From Desulfopila sp. IMCC35008 (GTDB taxonomy: Bacteria; Desulfobacterota; Desulfobulbia; Desulfobulbales; Desulfocapsaceae), in assembly GCF_010646885.2 (NCBI RefSeq), contig NZ_CP050700.1, positions 3,746,501 through 3,810,500 of the forward strand: a stretch of 64,000 nucleotides of DNA, read 5' to 3'. The notes under the pieces are model-generated. The model was not told where the DNA came from. It did no database searches and saw only the letters and a list, made by a program, of their open reading frames with translations. The translations under genes were made by a program, and so were the position numbers. This document shows positions 45,707 through 55,411 of the stretch, piece after piece; position 1 is the first letter of the stretch; the number at the start of each line of letters is the position of its first letter.

Positions 45707-46656
45707 TTCCTGTTGCTCTCAAGGGCGAGGGAATTCCCCGCCCTTTCATAGGTAACCTACCCGTATAGTGTTTCGATCCATCTGATGGCCTCAGTATCGT
45801 TGACCTTGCCGAGATACCGCTGGCTGGGTCGTGGTGAGGTCGGCATGGCGCAGAATGACCTTGCTGACGATCTCTATAGGCGTTCCTGACCGTGAAGCAT
45901 ACGACGCAGCATGACGCCTGAGATCGTGAGGTTTCAATTCTACACCAACAAGTTGCCCAGCCTTTTTGACCATTGACCAGGCAGCGACATAAGAGATGGG
46001 AAAGATCCGTTCGTTCTGGTTGAAGCCGGTGGCATGGATATACTTACTTAACCTTCCCAGGATTTTCCGTGGAACATAATTACCAGTGAGTACTCCTGAA
46101 TATCGTCTGGTGTGAGTTTCAAGACCTCCCCGACCCTCATGCCTCCCCTAGCCATAAGTTCCAGCATGAGGCGGTTACGCTTGTTTGTTGTGCGGAAGAT
46201 AATCTCATCAATCGTGTCCTTATCAACGATCTGCCACTGAATGGGTGGTGGACGCTTGAAGATCTTTTTAATGACAGTGGTACTGCAGGGGTTGTTCAGG
46301 GATGGCAGGCCTGTGTTGATGCTGAAGTTGTAAAAAGACGAGAGGACGGAGTAGCGATTTCTCTTCGTGGCCTGCTTGTTGTCCTTTGTCAGGGTCAAAA
46401 GGAAATCCAGTACCTCTTCCTGGGATATACTGGCTAGTTCTCAATCGCAGAAACGTGTCGCAAATTTGGAGAGGACAAACTCACTTATCTTGACCGTATT
46501 TTTTTTTCGAGTTGGCCCGGTGATACTGCAGATGGAAATCGACTGCCTGTGAGACTTTCGTAATACACCTCCTGCGTTGGGGTTCAAGGCGTTAGTGCCC
46601 TGATCAATTATACCCCATGAGGTGATTCGTATGGACTGCCGGGGCCTACCTGCACA
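45707..46656 (-). mobile_element. Dead tyrosine-recombinase element, copy 2
   Basis: This is a direct repeat of 39347-40298. It shares the ACG start, the A9 frameshift and the internal deletion. It differs in a 4-base duplication (CCAG) just before the catalytic tyrosine, so TQRYLGKV is shifted out of frame although the Tyr codon remains. Roughly the right two thirds (from about 46023) differ from copy 1 at only about five positions, while the left third differs at about thirty. The right terminus reads ACAATAGT where ACAGGAATAGT is expected, as if three bases were lost. With that repair the flanks ACTATTCCTGT/ACAGGAATAGT are complementary. Confidence 0.83.
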
Positions 46657-46784
46657 ATAGTTATCTTAACCTGAAGCTCTTGCCTAAAATACATATCTTC
46701 TCGATAGCAATATTAACCGGAAAATTAACGGTTCAACCAATGACGTGTTTGTAAGAATCAGTTCATCCCCAAAATCTATTTGGG

Positions 46785-47264
46785 CTATTTACGCTTCGTC
46801 ATGTCCGTAAAAAGATGCGCAAAATCAACAGGTTCCTCCGTGTCGTCGTCGTTGGAAGCCCACACCTCTCTCTTTTTTCGCTCGATTTCCTCGCGTGCTT
46901 CCTTAAAACGACACTTAAAATATCGCTCGGGGAACCCAGGATCAGCGAGATAACCTAAGATATTTTTGCGCGCCTTGTTGATTATTTCGGCCACCAACAC
47001 CTCCTTTTCTTCAGCTGCAATAAAATTCCTCTCATTGACATTAGTAAGGACAATCACTGCCCCTAAAACGGCACGAATCTCCTCGATCAATTCTGGCTCG
47101 CCACTTACTCGACTCCAAAATGTTTCCGGCACAGAGATCACCGCATCATAGCGCACTTTAACCTGCCAGCGATCACCGGCAACCCTTCGGGATTCATCAT
47201 AAAACCTTACCACAACATCGTTTGCCAGTTTCTCATCTCCCAGGTGTTTTGCTCCAACTCTCAT
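46785..47264 (-). CDS. Hypothetical protein, 159 residues
   Basis: I do not recognise the family. The product is charged, with a beta-rich first half (VVVRFYDESRRVAGDRWQVKVRYDAVISVPE) and a helical second half (RYFKCRFKEAREEIERKKREVW), ending in an acidic tail. It has no signal or membrane segment. It looks intact and follows the second recombinase element. Confidence 0.6.
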   Translation of the reverse strand: MRVGAKHLGDEKLANDVVVRFYDESRRVAGDRWQVKVRYDAVISVPETFWSRVSGEPELIEEIRAVLGAVIVLTNVNERNFIAAEEKEVLVAEIINKARKNILGYLADPGFPERYFKCRFKEAREEIERKKREVWASNDDDTEEPVDFAHLFTDMTKRK

Positions 47265-47515
47265 TTCTTGTTATCACCTCATTAATTTGTGCGGATCCGG
47301 TATATTGTAAAATTATATCTTATGCCCGTTTTTGAAGATTGGGGTTTTGCTATTTATAATTATTTAGCATTCAATTATCTGATATCATTTTATAAAAAAT
47401 GGAATGGGAATTAAAAAAGTACAATAGTTATATTCTTTCGACTTTTCCCAAACACTATACGTTGTTTGGAACATCTGACCTTAACCATGACAACGCTTTT
47501 GATCATTTCTCAGGT

Positions 47516-47968
47516 CTAGCGATAAGGATTCGTCACCAACACTGGGCAATTTGCTGCTCTAAGAACCTGTTCTGCATTACTGCCTAGAAGAACTTTACCC
47601 TGCGTTTGCTTTCCATGGGTTCCCATGATGATCATGTCTGCATTTTTGCTTCCTGGGAAATGGATAATACTTTGTACAACATCCCCAATGACAACATTGA
47701 TGTTGAACTTTTGAAAATCTGAAGAAGAATTCATTATCGATCCTCTGATAATCTTTTCTGCATGATCAGACTTGTTTGTATTGTAACCTCCATAGGGAAA
47801 TTTTTGTGACGCCATGTTGATCATCGAATGATGATTCAATAAAATCGACACAATGGGAAAAACAAATTTCACTATCCATCTTAGTCGCCATTACTATGGC
47901 AATATTAACATTTTTTGTGAATTCTCATCCAGATCAATGGGAACAATGATTTTTTTTTTGTCTTTCAT
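47516..47968 (-). pseudogene. Universal stress protein, frameshifted twice
   Basis: From ATG 47966-47968 the frame reads MKDKKKIIVPIDLDENSQK and then stops. The next frame continues NVNIAIVMATKMDSEICFSHCVDFIESSFDD. The original frame resumes with SQKFPYGGYNTNKSDHAEKI and ends with the UspA nucleotide-binding signature DMIIMGTHGKQTQGKVLLGSNAEQVLR. One base is missing from an A-run near 47915, and a second shift lies near 47810. The three pieces together make one full-length Usp, so the gene is inactivated. Confidence 0.82.
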
Positions 47969-47990
47969 CTTCCCTACCGTGTTGTTTCAT

Positions 47991-48034
47991 AAAAGCTGTC
48001 GCCCTCTTTCTGGAGTTAAATTCTAGACGACAGC
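47991..48034 (-). terminator. Probable groESL terminator
   Basis: Read on the minus strand, GCTGTCG and CGACAGC pair around a 20-base loop and are followed by TTTTA. It lies about 75 bases after the groEL stop. Confidence 0.5.
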
Positions 48035-48106
48035 CTCTACTTTCTGGCTTTTTTCTTCCAATTAATGATCAGTCATTTGCTGGGTTAGCGGGAGGAACTA
48101 GCATCA

Positions 48107-49750
48107 TTACATCATGCCACCCATCCCACCCATGCCGCTCATTCCCCCTGGCATACCTCCTCCACCATTTTTTTCCTCAGGGAGGTCCGCAATGATACAC
48201 TCTGTGGTAAGAAGCATGCCGGCTACAGATGCCGCGTTCTGTAGTGCAGTGCGTGTTACTTTTGCAGGATCAATGACACCATCTGCAATAAGGTCGACGT
48301 ATTCTTCTGTGGCAGCATTGAATCCGAAAGCTCCTTCAAGTGTTTTGACTTTCTCAACAACAACGGAGCCTTCATAGCCAGCGTTGTTGGCGATCTGTCG
48401 AATTGGCTCTTCAAGGGCTCTCATGAGAATTTTTTTACCTAATGCCTGCTCACCTTCAATCTCAAGGGTTGCAATCGAGTTCAGACAACGAATGTAGGCG
48501 ACGCCACCACCTGGAACAACGCCTTCTTCTACCGCTGATCGAGTTGCGTTGAGCGCATCTTCAACACGAGCTTTCTTTTCCTTCATCTCAATCTCGGTAG
48601 CAGCACCGACGTTGATAACTGCAACACCACCGATTAACTTTGCAAGGCGTTCCTGAAGCTTTTCTCGATCGTAATCAGATGTGGTATCTTCGATCTGTGT
48701 CCGGATCTGCTTAACACGGCGAGCAATCTCATCTTTGTCGCCGGCTCCATCAACAATGGTTGTAGTATCTTTTACGATTACAATCCGCTTTGCTGTACCG
48801 AGATCTTCGACGGTGATATTCTCAAGCTTTATTCCAAGATCTTCGCTAACCACCTTACCACCGGTGAGAGTTGCAATATCTTCAAGCATAGCCTTTCTTC
48901 GATCACCAAAACCAGGCGCCTTAACTGCAGCAACTTGCAAATTTCCGCGCAGCTTATTAACAACAAGAGTTGCTAGAGCATCACCATCAACATCCTCAGC
49001 TATAATGAGCAGTCCTTTGCCTACCTTTACAACGGACTCAAGAATTGGTAACAGATCTTTCATGCTGGATACTTTCTTCTCAACGAGTAGAAGATAAGGA
49101 TCTTCCATTCTCACTTCCATACGATCTGGATTAGTAATGAAATAGGGAGAAAGATATCCGCGATCGAACTGCATACCTTCAACGACATCCAGGGTGGTAT
49201 CCATTGATTTTGCTTCCTCAACGGTGATAACACCTTCTTTACCAACTTTATCCATTGCTTCAGCAATGATGTTACCAATGGTCTTATCATTGTTTGCGGA
49301 AATGGTTCCAACCTGAGCGATTTCTCTCTGCTCTTTGGTTGGTGTCGAAATTTCCTTAAGCTTGCTCACGATAACTTCTACAGATTTATCGATTCCGCGC
49401 TTGAGTTCCATTGGATTGGCGCCGGCGGCAACAAGCTTGACGCCTTCAGTGTAGATTGCCTGGGCGAGAACTGTTGCTGTGGTAGTCCCATCGCCTGCCA
49501 CGTCGGAGGTCTTGGAAGCAACTTCCTTAACCATCTGTGCCCCCATATTCTCGATCTTGTCTTCTATTTCAATCTCTTTGGCAACGGTAACACCATCTTT
49601 GGTGATAGTCGGCGCACCATAGGACTTTTCGATCAAAACGTTCCGTCCTTTGGGGCCGAGGGTAACTTTTACTGCATCTGCAAGAATGTTAACTCCGGCA
49701 AGAATCGCCTCGCGGCCTTTCGCACCATATAGAAGATCTTTTCCAGCCAT
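48107..49750 (-). CDS. groEL: Chaperonin GroEL
   Basis: The 547-residue protein is a standard 60-kDa chaperonin: [37 protein letters not shown], the ATP-site [12 protein letters not shown] (about 86-97), and [11 protein letters not shown]. It ends with the Gly-Gly-Met repeat tail. It folds client proteins in a double-ring with GroES. groES is 64 bases upstream on the same strand. A CIRCE operator (TTAGCACTC-N9-GAGTGCTAA) is not seen upstream, so HrcA control is unlikely. Confidence 0.97.
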   Translation of the reverse strand: MAGKDLLYGAKGREAILAGVNILADAVKVTLGPKGRNVLIEKSYGAPTITKDGVTVAKEIEIEDKIENMGAQMVKEVASKTSDVAGDGTTTATVLAQAIYTEGVKLVAAGANPMELKRGIDKSVEVIVSKLKEISTPTKEQREIAQVGTISANNDKTIGNIIAEAMDKVGKEGVITVEEAKSMDTTLDVVEGMQFDRGYLSPYFITNPDRMEVRMEDPYLLLVEKKVSSMKDLLPILESVVKVGKGLLIIAEDVDGDALATLVVNKLRGNLQVAAVKAPGFGDRRKAMLEDIATLTGGKVVSEDLGIKLENITVEDLGTAKRIVIVKDTTTIVDGAGDKDEIARRVKQIRTQIEDTTSDYDREKLQERLAKLIGGVAVINVGAATEIEMKEKKARVEDALNATRSAVEEGVVPGGGVAYIRCLNSIATLEIEGEQALGKKILMRALEEPIRQIANNAGYEGSVVVEKVKTLEGAFGFNAATEEYVDLIADGVIDPAKVTRTALQNAASVAGMLLTTECIIADLPEEKNGGGGMPGGMSGMGGMGGMM

Positions 49751-49814
49751 TGCGTTTTCTCCTTAAAATTTTTAAACAATTTATTGTGGACTTAAACAAC
49801 GTGTACAGTTTTCG

Positions 49815-50105
49815 TTATCCCTCAACTACTCCTAGAACGTCATCTTCACGCAAAATCAGATAGTTTTCTCCGTCGATCGTAACATCGGTTCCACCGTATT
49901 TGGAAAAGAGAACTGTATCACCCTCTTTAACCTGCAGTTTTACGCGCTCTCCACAATCATTCAGTTTTCCAGGTCCAACCGAGACCACTTTACCTTCTAC
50001 CGGTTTCTCTCTAGCGTTGTCAGGAATAATAATACCACCAGCTGTTTTCTCTTCCTCTTCAACCCTCTTTACAAGGATACGATCATTCAATGGACGGATT
50101 TTCAT
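49815..50105 (-). CDS. groES: Co-chaperonin GroES
   Basis: The 96-residue protein begins [20 protein letters not shown] and contains the mobile loop [15 protein letters not shown] and [23 protein letters not shown] 50103-50105 is preceded by GGAG six bases upstream, so the longer upstream reading is not used. It caps GroEL rings. Confidence 0.96.
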   Translation of the reverse strand: MKIRPLNDRILVKRVEEEEKTAGGIIIPDNAREKPVEGKVVSVGPGKLNDCGERVKLQVKEGDTVLFSKYGGTDVTIDGENYLILREDDVLGVVEG

Positions 50106-50315
50106 TTCTATCTCCAATATGCTGATATTAAAAAGCAACCACAATAACTGACCCAATTACTTAAATTACTATTTAAACAAAAATATATTAATTACAAAAA
50201 CTCATCTGTCAATCTGTATGCATTTTTTACATTTGGTTTTAATATTACTTTTTTTATCAAAATGAATATAGTAACATTAGTCAATACACTAACGCGAACT
50301 TTTACGAGGAGACAG

Positions 50316-50897
50316 ATGACGAAGGAAAAGATCGAAAAAGGCATAAGTCTGCAAGTTGATGCAGATGAACTCATAAAAAGGAAATCGGTGAGAACAACGT
50401 TCAAACTGCCTACAGAAGCCATTACTTTGCTCAAAATATCCGCCAAACACCTGGGTATTAAACAAAAAACACTACTTGACCAGCTAATTGAAGACGAAAA
50501 CATCCTCAACATACTGGCTCAAGAAGCCCGAACGTATTGTCGTAAAGATGATGACTGCCGTCCTAAAACATTTGTTCTAAGCAGGAAGGCATTAGATTTA
50601 ATCGACGTCATGTTGGATCGATACGATATAGCACGTGATATTCTTGTGGAATTATCTATTTTCAGACTCTCTTCATACATTGAGTCTTTGTCTGACAAAC
50701 ATGACAAAAGGAGAGCCACTCTAAAGGAAATAGTTAAATACCAAACGTTTTTGGAGGACTTACTGAAGAAGAGCAAGGGAACCTTCGAGCAAGATGACCA
50801 ATTTCTGACGAGATTTGAAAGGTTAGCCCAAACAACACAAAGAAGTGTTAGTGAGATCAGGATGATGGTCAAAGATAGAAACGATTTCATTTACTAA
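50316..50897 (+). CDS. Hypothetical protein with ribbon-helix-helix-like segment
   Basis: ATG 50316 follows GAGGAG by a few bases; the product has 193 residues. Residues about 25-60 (RTTFKLPTEAITLLKISAKHLGIKQKTLLDQLIED) look like a ribbon-helix-helix motif, and a similar pattern appears near 80-120 (PKTFVLSRKALDLIDVMLDRYDIARDILVELSI). The C-terminal third is coiled coil. It is divergent from groES and could regulate it; that is inferred from position. Confidence 0.55.
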   Translation: MTKEKIEKGISLQVDADELIKRKSVRTTFKLPTEAITLLKISAKHLGIKQKTLLDQLIEDENILNILAQEARTYCRKDDDCRPKTFVLSRKALDLIDVMLDRYDIARDILVELSIFRLSSYIESLSDKHDKRRATLKEIVKYQTFLEDLLKKSKGTFEQDDQFLTRFERLAQTTQRSVSEIRMMVKDRNDFIY

Positions 50898-51050
50898 CCC
50901 TGGCAAACGGGAAGGTAAACCGTAACTCCGTATAGTAGCTACCTGAGGAGTGGAGGTGCCCATGTTTCACCGAGCATAACCTGCCACTAGTCTGATCATG
51001 GAGCGGTATACACAGATGTTGATACGTATTTAAGGAGTAACAGGAAAGCT

Positions 51051-51230
51051 ATGAAGAAAAGAACTATTCATCAGTGGAGAGATTGGATTTTGAATTATAT
51101 TTCAGAGGACAATTATGAATTGATCCGAAAAGATACTCTAGAGGTTTTTAAGATTGTGGCCAAGGATGCCATGGAAGCAGAAAATAAAAGTCAGCTATTC
51201 ATCAGAAACAAGAAAGAAGAAATGGGTTGA
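51051..51230 (+). CDS. Small protein, 59 residues
   Basis: The frame starts with ATG 51051 and has AGGAAAG upstream. The product (MKKRTIHQWRDWILNYISED, LEVFKIVAKDAMEAENKS) is charged and helical. It is unrecognised; composition is protein-like but support is limited. Confidence 0.4.
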   Translation: MKKRTIHQWRDWILNYISEDNYELIRKDTLEVFKIVAKDAMEAENKSQLFIRNKKEEMG

Positions 51231-51345
51231 AACACAACAACTTAGATGATCTTAGATTTCTCATGACATCTTCCAGGTATCTCGTCCAGGTCATAACTCA
51301 ATCATTATTTGTCAGCAGGAGAAGGTATCCCATGGCTATACTCGG

Positions 51346-51960
51346 TTGAAGGCGCCCCCATATATTTACATTGAAGATGGCGGGGATGACAACTGGCTCG
51401 AGCTCAAACTGGAGTATGTGCTGCCGATGGGAAGTATGGCGAATAACAGCATGGCTGAGTATAAACTCAAAAACGGCATTCTCCAGTCAGGTGCTACCGG
51501 CGGGGAGAGCTGGAACCCTCTGGAATCAGGAATCTCCGTTCTTCTGCTCGGCCAGAAAAGCCGTTACCAGATTTATAACACGGACGATTTCACCTATGAC
51601 AGAGATACCTTTCCGTTTCAGTTTGGCTATCTCTACAACAACACCGACTTCCCGGTAAACCCAACTAGAGGGAGTTCACAATATATCGGCTACAGCCAGG
51701 ATTTCAGTGATGACTCCGACGTCAGCAATTGGTCATTTATCGAATTTGAGGCAAGGAAGTATTTTGGTCTCGGCGATTCCCAAAGGGCTCGCCAGAGGAT
51801 TCTAGCCCTCAACTTCTGGACCGGCACCTCACCTTCCTGGAACGAAACCGTCAATGATGATGGGTCACAGTGGTCGAAGACAATCCTCCGTTTTTCGAGG
51901 GAGCAAACCTGGGAGGTTCCTATCGAATGAGAGGCTACCATAGATATGATAAATTTTCAG
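51346..51960 (+). pseudogene. BamA/TamA-type outer-membrane barrel, C-terminal fragment
   Basis: Residues read YIYIEDGGDDNWLELKLEYVLPMGS, GGESWNPLESG, FGYLYNNTDFPVNPTRGSSQ and FEARKYFGLGDSQRARQ, typical of Omp85-superfamily barrels. The N-terminal part is missing. Near 51875 a single-base shift moves the reading to the next frame, where NPPFFEGANLGGSYRMRGYH (the conserved barrel strand with RMRGY) continues. At about 51960 the match stops and a different gene begins. Confidence 0.75.
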
Positions 51961-52298
51961 TCACCTCTTCACTGGGGGCCAATCCCAACTCAAAGGTCTT
52001 TTACAATCGCATAAAAGGAGAGATGGAGCAGACTTTAGAACAGTTGGGTTATCCCTGCCTACGTATCATCCGACCATCATTACTCCTAGGATCCAGAGAA
52101 GAATTCCGCCTGGGTGAGAAAATGGGGGAATTTCTCGCTCTTATACTAATACCGTTTTTACAAGGCTCATTGGAAAAATATATGACCATTCATGCGAAAT
52201 CTGTAGCACAATTTATGGTAAAAGTGGCTTATGAAAAGCCTCTTTCAGGCGTTTATCACTATGAGTCAGATGAAATTCAGGATCATGCTTTATCATAA
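51961..52298 (+). pseudogene. NAD(P)-binding oxidoreductase fragment fused to the barrel remnant
   Basis: Continuing in the same frame as the barrel fragment, the sequence changes to VTSSLGANPNSKVFYNRIKGEMEQTLEQLGYPCLRIIRPSLLLGSRE, as in YbjT/atypical short-chain dehydrogenase proteins (C-terminal half). The N-terminal nucleotide-binding half is absent. A deletion joining two genes explains this better than a functional fusion. Confidence 0.75.
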
Positions 52299-52306
52299 CT
52301 CAAGGC

Positions 52307-52510
52307 TGGAATGCTAGACTGGTTTCTAGAATTTCACAATCAGTTGGAGATCAATGGGTAAGTGAGGACAATTCTCCAGTATTAAAAGTACCAAGCGTTG
52401 TTGTACCCGAAGGTATCAATTACCTGCTTAACATCGCACATGGTGATTTTGGCAAAATAGAAAGTGGTAACCCAATTCCCATGGATTTCGATTCACGACT
52501 TATCAAATAA
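52307..52510 (+). pseudogene. RES-domain toxin, C-terminal fragment
   Basis: In one frame the sequence reads WNARLVSRISQSVGDQWVSE, then LKVPSVVVPEGINYLLNIAHGDFGKIESG, ending DFDSRLIK and a stop. This is the C-terminal part of RES-domain NAD+-degrading toxins (Xre-RES toxin-antitoxin systems). The catalytic N-terminal Arg and Tyr parts and the antitoxin are missing. Confidence 0.72.
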
Positions 52511-52539
52511 CCTGCCACTAACAAACTACTTACTGATAT

Positions 52540-52617
52540 CGAGATAATTTTTCTTCGATATTTCGTTACGAACGCCAGATGGTATTTGAGGCGATGATAC
52601 TGCTTAAAAATGAACAT
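52540..52617 (-). pseudogene. IS200/IS605 TnpA, N-terminal fragment
   Basis: The minus-strand frame from ATG 52617 begins MFIFKQYHRLKYHLAFVTKY and continues RRKI, the conserved start of Y1 transposases. Similarity ends after about 25 residues; the HUH motif and catalytic tyrosine are absent. Confidence 0.65.
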
Positions 52618-53035
52618 CTTACCCTAACAGGTCGCACGTTGACCTGCTTAGCATGCAGACAAGACCATGACTGAGAATCCGTTTGCCGCGAAAAATATCA
52701 AGCCATTTGCTTAGGAAAAATTAGCTAAAAAGGCAGGTTCTGCCTTCAACGATAAGTTTTCCTCCACAGTTATACCGCTCAGCATCGTTGCTGTGGCGAA
52801 AGGTGCCGGATTACCAGCACAGGTCGCTGGAAGCTCCGTCTTGAACAGCATGGCAGTTTAGGAAGAGTAGCTCACAAGCTTAACAATATTGACATTAAGC
52901 CATATGTCGAAAAAGCTGCTCGTGCAATGCTGGAACATTCCACATATGCAGACTTTTGTCTTAATAATTACTTTGCCTGCAACTCCTGCATGTTTGAAGT
53001 GGGTATCGGCTGGGCTATGTCGCTGCCCAGTATTC
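52618..53035. other. Gap with unrecognised coding remnants
   Basis: Plus-strand frames contain protein-like pieces split by stops, for example EKLAKKAGSAFNDKFSSTVI and KPYVEKAARAMLEHSTYADF. They do not match a family I can name. It looks like one or two decayed genes. Confidence 0.4.
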
Positions 53036-53875
53036 TCAAGCGGTCTGTTTGGGGCCGTGGCTCGCTAGCCGTGACCTGCTACCGTTTGGTCGGCGTCCAA
53101 TAGCAGCTGATCTTGCAGGAGGTGCATAGGGGCCAAATTGGCTATTATACTGCTCAAGCACCTTCTGACAGACCAGTACATTCTTTGCATCCTTGCCCAG
53201 CTTGTTTCTAAAAAAACATTCCACAAAATTGAGAACGGGTTTTACTTTTCTGACAAACCAGAAAAGATGGTGCTCCACTTCTTTGCACGGATGATACGCT
53301 TTATATGTCTTGTAAACCTGCTCGATCTTATCCGTCTGGTAGTTGAGATGTTCTGTGACCGACCCCATAAAAAGCCAGATATCCCTTGCCTGGGCTTCTT
53401 TGAAAGGCATTACCGAAACATCTTCTTCCAGATCCAGAAAACCAACTTGCCCTGTCTCGTTTGACCAGGTTATGTCTTTTAGATGGGGTCTTCCATGGGC
53501 CAACCCTTTTTGGTGTATGTCTGCCAGGGCCCGTGCAGCTTTTTTTATATAAACAAGCTGCTTATCAGGATTGTCTTTCATGGAATCGATCAATTTGCCC
53601 AGCTCCTGTCCCAGTTCTTTCATTTCAATGTAATGATCAGTGACACAGCTGAGTGCTGGAACACGAACACCTTTATCCTGGAAATGCTTTAACCTTTCGG
53701 CCTCATCCATTAAAGCAGGTAATCCTCCCTTTGAAGAAGTCGCAGTAAACATGCTCCACCCTGTAACACGGGCAAACAGGGTCAAGAGGTTATGCATCCA
53801 TAATTTTGAACTCGGCGGTTCCGGATATTTCCTCCAGATTACGCCGTCCCTGGTTTCTATGCGTTGTGTCCTCAT
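53036..53875 (-). CDS. Protein-kinase-like phosphotransferase
   Basis: The 279-residue protein has the core of a small kinase of the BUD32/WaaP (Kdo kinase) type. The catalytic region is ALADIHQKGLAHGRPHLKDITW and the metal-binding part GFLDLEEDVSV. The usual HxD is replaced by HGRPHLKD, as in related predicted envelope kinases. An N-terminal Lys/Glu pair may be in RKYPEPPSSKLW and DEAERLKHFQDKG. Substrate may be lipopolysaccharide sugar or protein. The C-terminal 25 residues are Arg/Pro-rich and may be foreign sequence joined by a deletion. Confidence 0.65.
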   Translation of the reverse strand: MRTQRIETRDGVIWRKYPEPPSSKLWMHNLLTLFARVTGWSMFTATSSKGGLPALMDEAERLKHFQDKGVRVPALSCVTDHYIEMKELGQELGKLIDSMKDNPDKQLVYIKKAARALADIHQKGLAHGRPHLKDITWSNETGQVGFLDLEEDVSVMPFKEAQARDIWLFMGSVTEHLNYQTDKIEQVYKTYKAYHPCKEVEHHLFWFVRKVKPVLNFVECFFRNKLGKDAKNVLVCQKVLEQYNSQFGPYAPPARSAAIGRRPNGSRSRLASHGPKQTA

Positions 53876-54485
53876 TTAGCAAATCCCCATTGCAGATGAA
53901 TACCTGAGATTGTTATTGATGTAAACTGCCTCTGCCTTATTCATGGTCTGCCGCCTGTTCTGTCTACTATGTGGGGAACGCTCCCTAGTATTAGTATGTT
54001 TTTAGTAGATTACAGCCGACATATTCGATGAAACCGGTTATGCGTCTGACGTAACACATCTCTTGTAATTTTAAGTTACGCAGGGGTGTGTTTTGACTTA
54101 GTCCGGGTAGCCAGGCCCATCGTAATTAAGGGTAACTATATGATAGTCGGTTGTAGTGCGGAGGCAATGCTTTGCCTATTGGACTTTGGTCCAACAGACA
54201 GTGCTGCTTTCATCCATTAATAAATGAATAGTTGATGAGGAGATTTGTAGAATAGATAGATGCGTAGAACGAACCAGGTATTATGAACAATCTGATCCGC
54301 CAATAAAAACGGCAGTTCTAGCGACTTGGGGTACAACGACTACGAATAATAAACTAATTATGTAAACGTCAAAATCCGAATCGATTTTCGGACAAGAAAA
54401 ATAGAAGAGTCATGGGCTCAAGGGGCAGCAGAGCAGATCGAATCCATATTGTCTTCGTCGATGCCCTGTCAAGGAGATGGTGTTT
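53876..54485. other. 610-bp region with an FNR-like box
   Basis: No gene is found. It contains the palindrome at 54179-54194. The region is A/T-rich and should hold promoters for the lipoprotein operon at 54486. Confidence 0.4.
54179..54194. promoter_or_regulatory. FNR/CRP-type palindrome, copy 1
   Basis: TTGGAC-TTTG-GTCCAA has perfect 6-bp half-sites and the 4-base spacing typical of CRP/FNR-family operators. It lies 292 bases before the ATG of the VOC lipoprotein. Related sites are at 56004 and 59255. Confidence 0.55.
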
Positions 54486-55409
54486 ATGGAACAAATAAGG
54501 ATAGTGAAAAGAGATTCGGAGGTTTTGCGGGGGATACGAAGGTGTTTATTCGGATCAGGTTTGCTCCTGGTGACGCTTTTGTTCTCCGGCTGCGCGGGAT
54601 GGAACACGTCCGCCGACCTCGTGTTTGTTCCTGCAACCGGCTCTATCAAAGGGATATACTACCCTGGAAAATTTGTTTGGAACGATTTGCTCACAGACAA
54701 CGTTTCGTCAGCCAAAGATTTCTACGGACAGCTTTTCGGCTGGACTTTTGAAACTTCCGGCAAATACACAGTGATTAAAAACAATGGCCAAAATATTGGC
54801 AGAATCGTTCATGTCAAGGGAGATGACCAAAACCCCAGTGTCTCCCGTTGGCTTTGTGTTCTGTCGGTCGACGACATAGACAAAGCCATTAAGATAACCC
54901 TTGAAGCGGGTGGAATTGTCAACGAGGGGCCCATGGAGTTGGGCAAGCGCGGCAGGGGGGCTCTGGTTCGTGATCCCCAGGGGGCCCAATTGATGCTCCT
55001 GCATTCCAAAAATGGTGATCCAGAGGATGAAGAACCGCCCCTGGGGTCATGGCTCTGGCATGAACTCTGGAGTAATCACATCAATGAGTCGCTGGCTTTT
55101 TATCAAAAACTTGTCGGGTATGATTTTGAAGGAGAGCCGGAAGACTACCTGATTCTGAGTCGGGATGAGCATTGGCGTGCCGGTATTCGCTTGGTGGAAC
55201 ACAGTGAACATGAGATGCGTTGGGTTCCGGTTGTTCGGGTCGCAGATACAGAGGTGGTCGCTGAACGGGCAAATCAACTGGGAGGAAAGGTTCTTATTGA
55301 ACCTCGTCCTACTCAAGATGGTGGAAGCGTAGCATTGCTGTCTGACCAGGCAAATGCGCTTTTTATCATCCAGCAATGGACGGCTCCCACCCCTGGGAAG
55401 GAGGATTAA
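54486..55409 (+). CDS. Lipoprotein with two VOC (glyoxalase-like) domains
   Basis: ATG 54486 lies about nine bases after AAGGAG and is preferred to ATG 54477, which is too close. The 307-residue product has a lipoprotein signal (LLFSGCAGW, Cys near 36). Two VOC domains follow: about 60-180 (FVWNDLLTDNVSSAKDFYGQLFGW) and 190-300 (WLWHELWSNHINESLAFYQKLVGYDF, with ...LFIIQQW). Such double VOC proteins are usually cytoplasmic; a lipid-anchored form is unusual. It probably shares a transcript with the His-rich lipoprotein three bases downstream. Confidence 0.82.
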   Translation: MEQIRIVKRDSEVLRGIRRCLFGSGLLLVTLLFSGCAGWNTSADLVFVPATGSIKGIYYPGKFVWNDLLTDNVSSAKDFYGQLFGWTFETSGKYTVIKNNGQNIGRIVHVKGDDQNPSVSRWLCVLSVDDIDKAIKITLEAGGIVNEGPMELGKRGRGALVRDPQGAQLMLLHSKNGDPEDEEPPLGSWLWHELWSNHINESLAFYQKLVGYDFEGEPEDYLILSRDEHWRAGIRLVEHSEHEMRWVPVVRVADTEVVAERANQLGGKVLIEPRPTQDGGSVALLSDQANALFIIQQWTAPTPGKED

Positions 55410-55411
55410 TC

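Noticed and set aside
50106..50315. CIRCE operator upstream of groES
   Set aside because: No TTAGCACTC-N9-GAGTGCTAA or close variant was found.
52307..52510. Active Xre-RES toxin-antitoxin system
   Set aside because: Only the C-terminal third of the RES domain remains and no Xre antitoxin is present.
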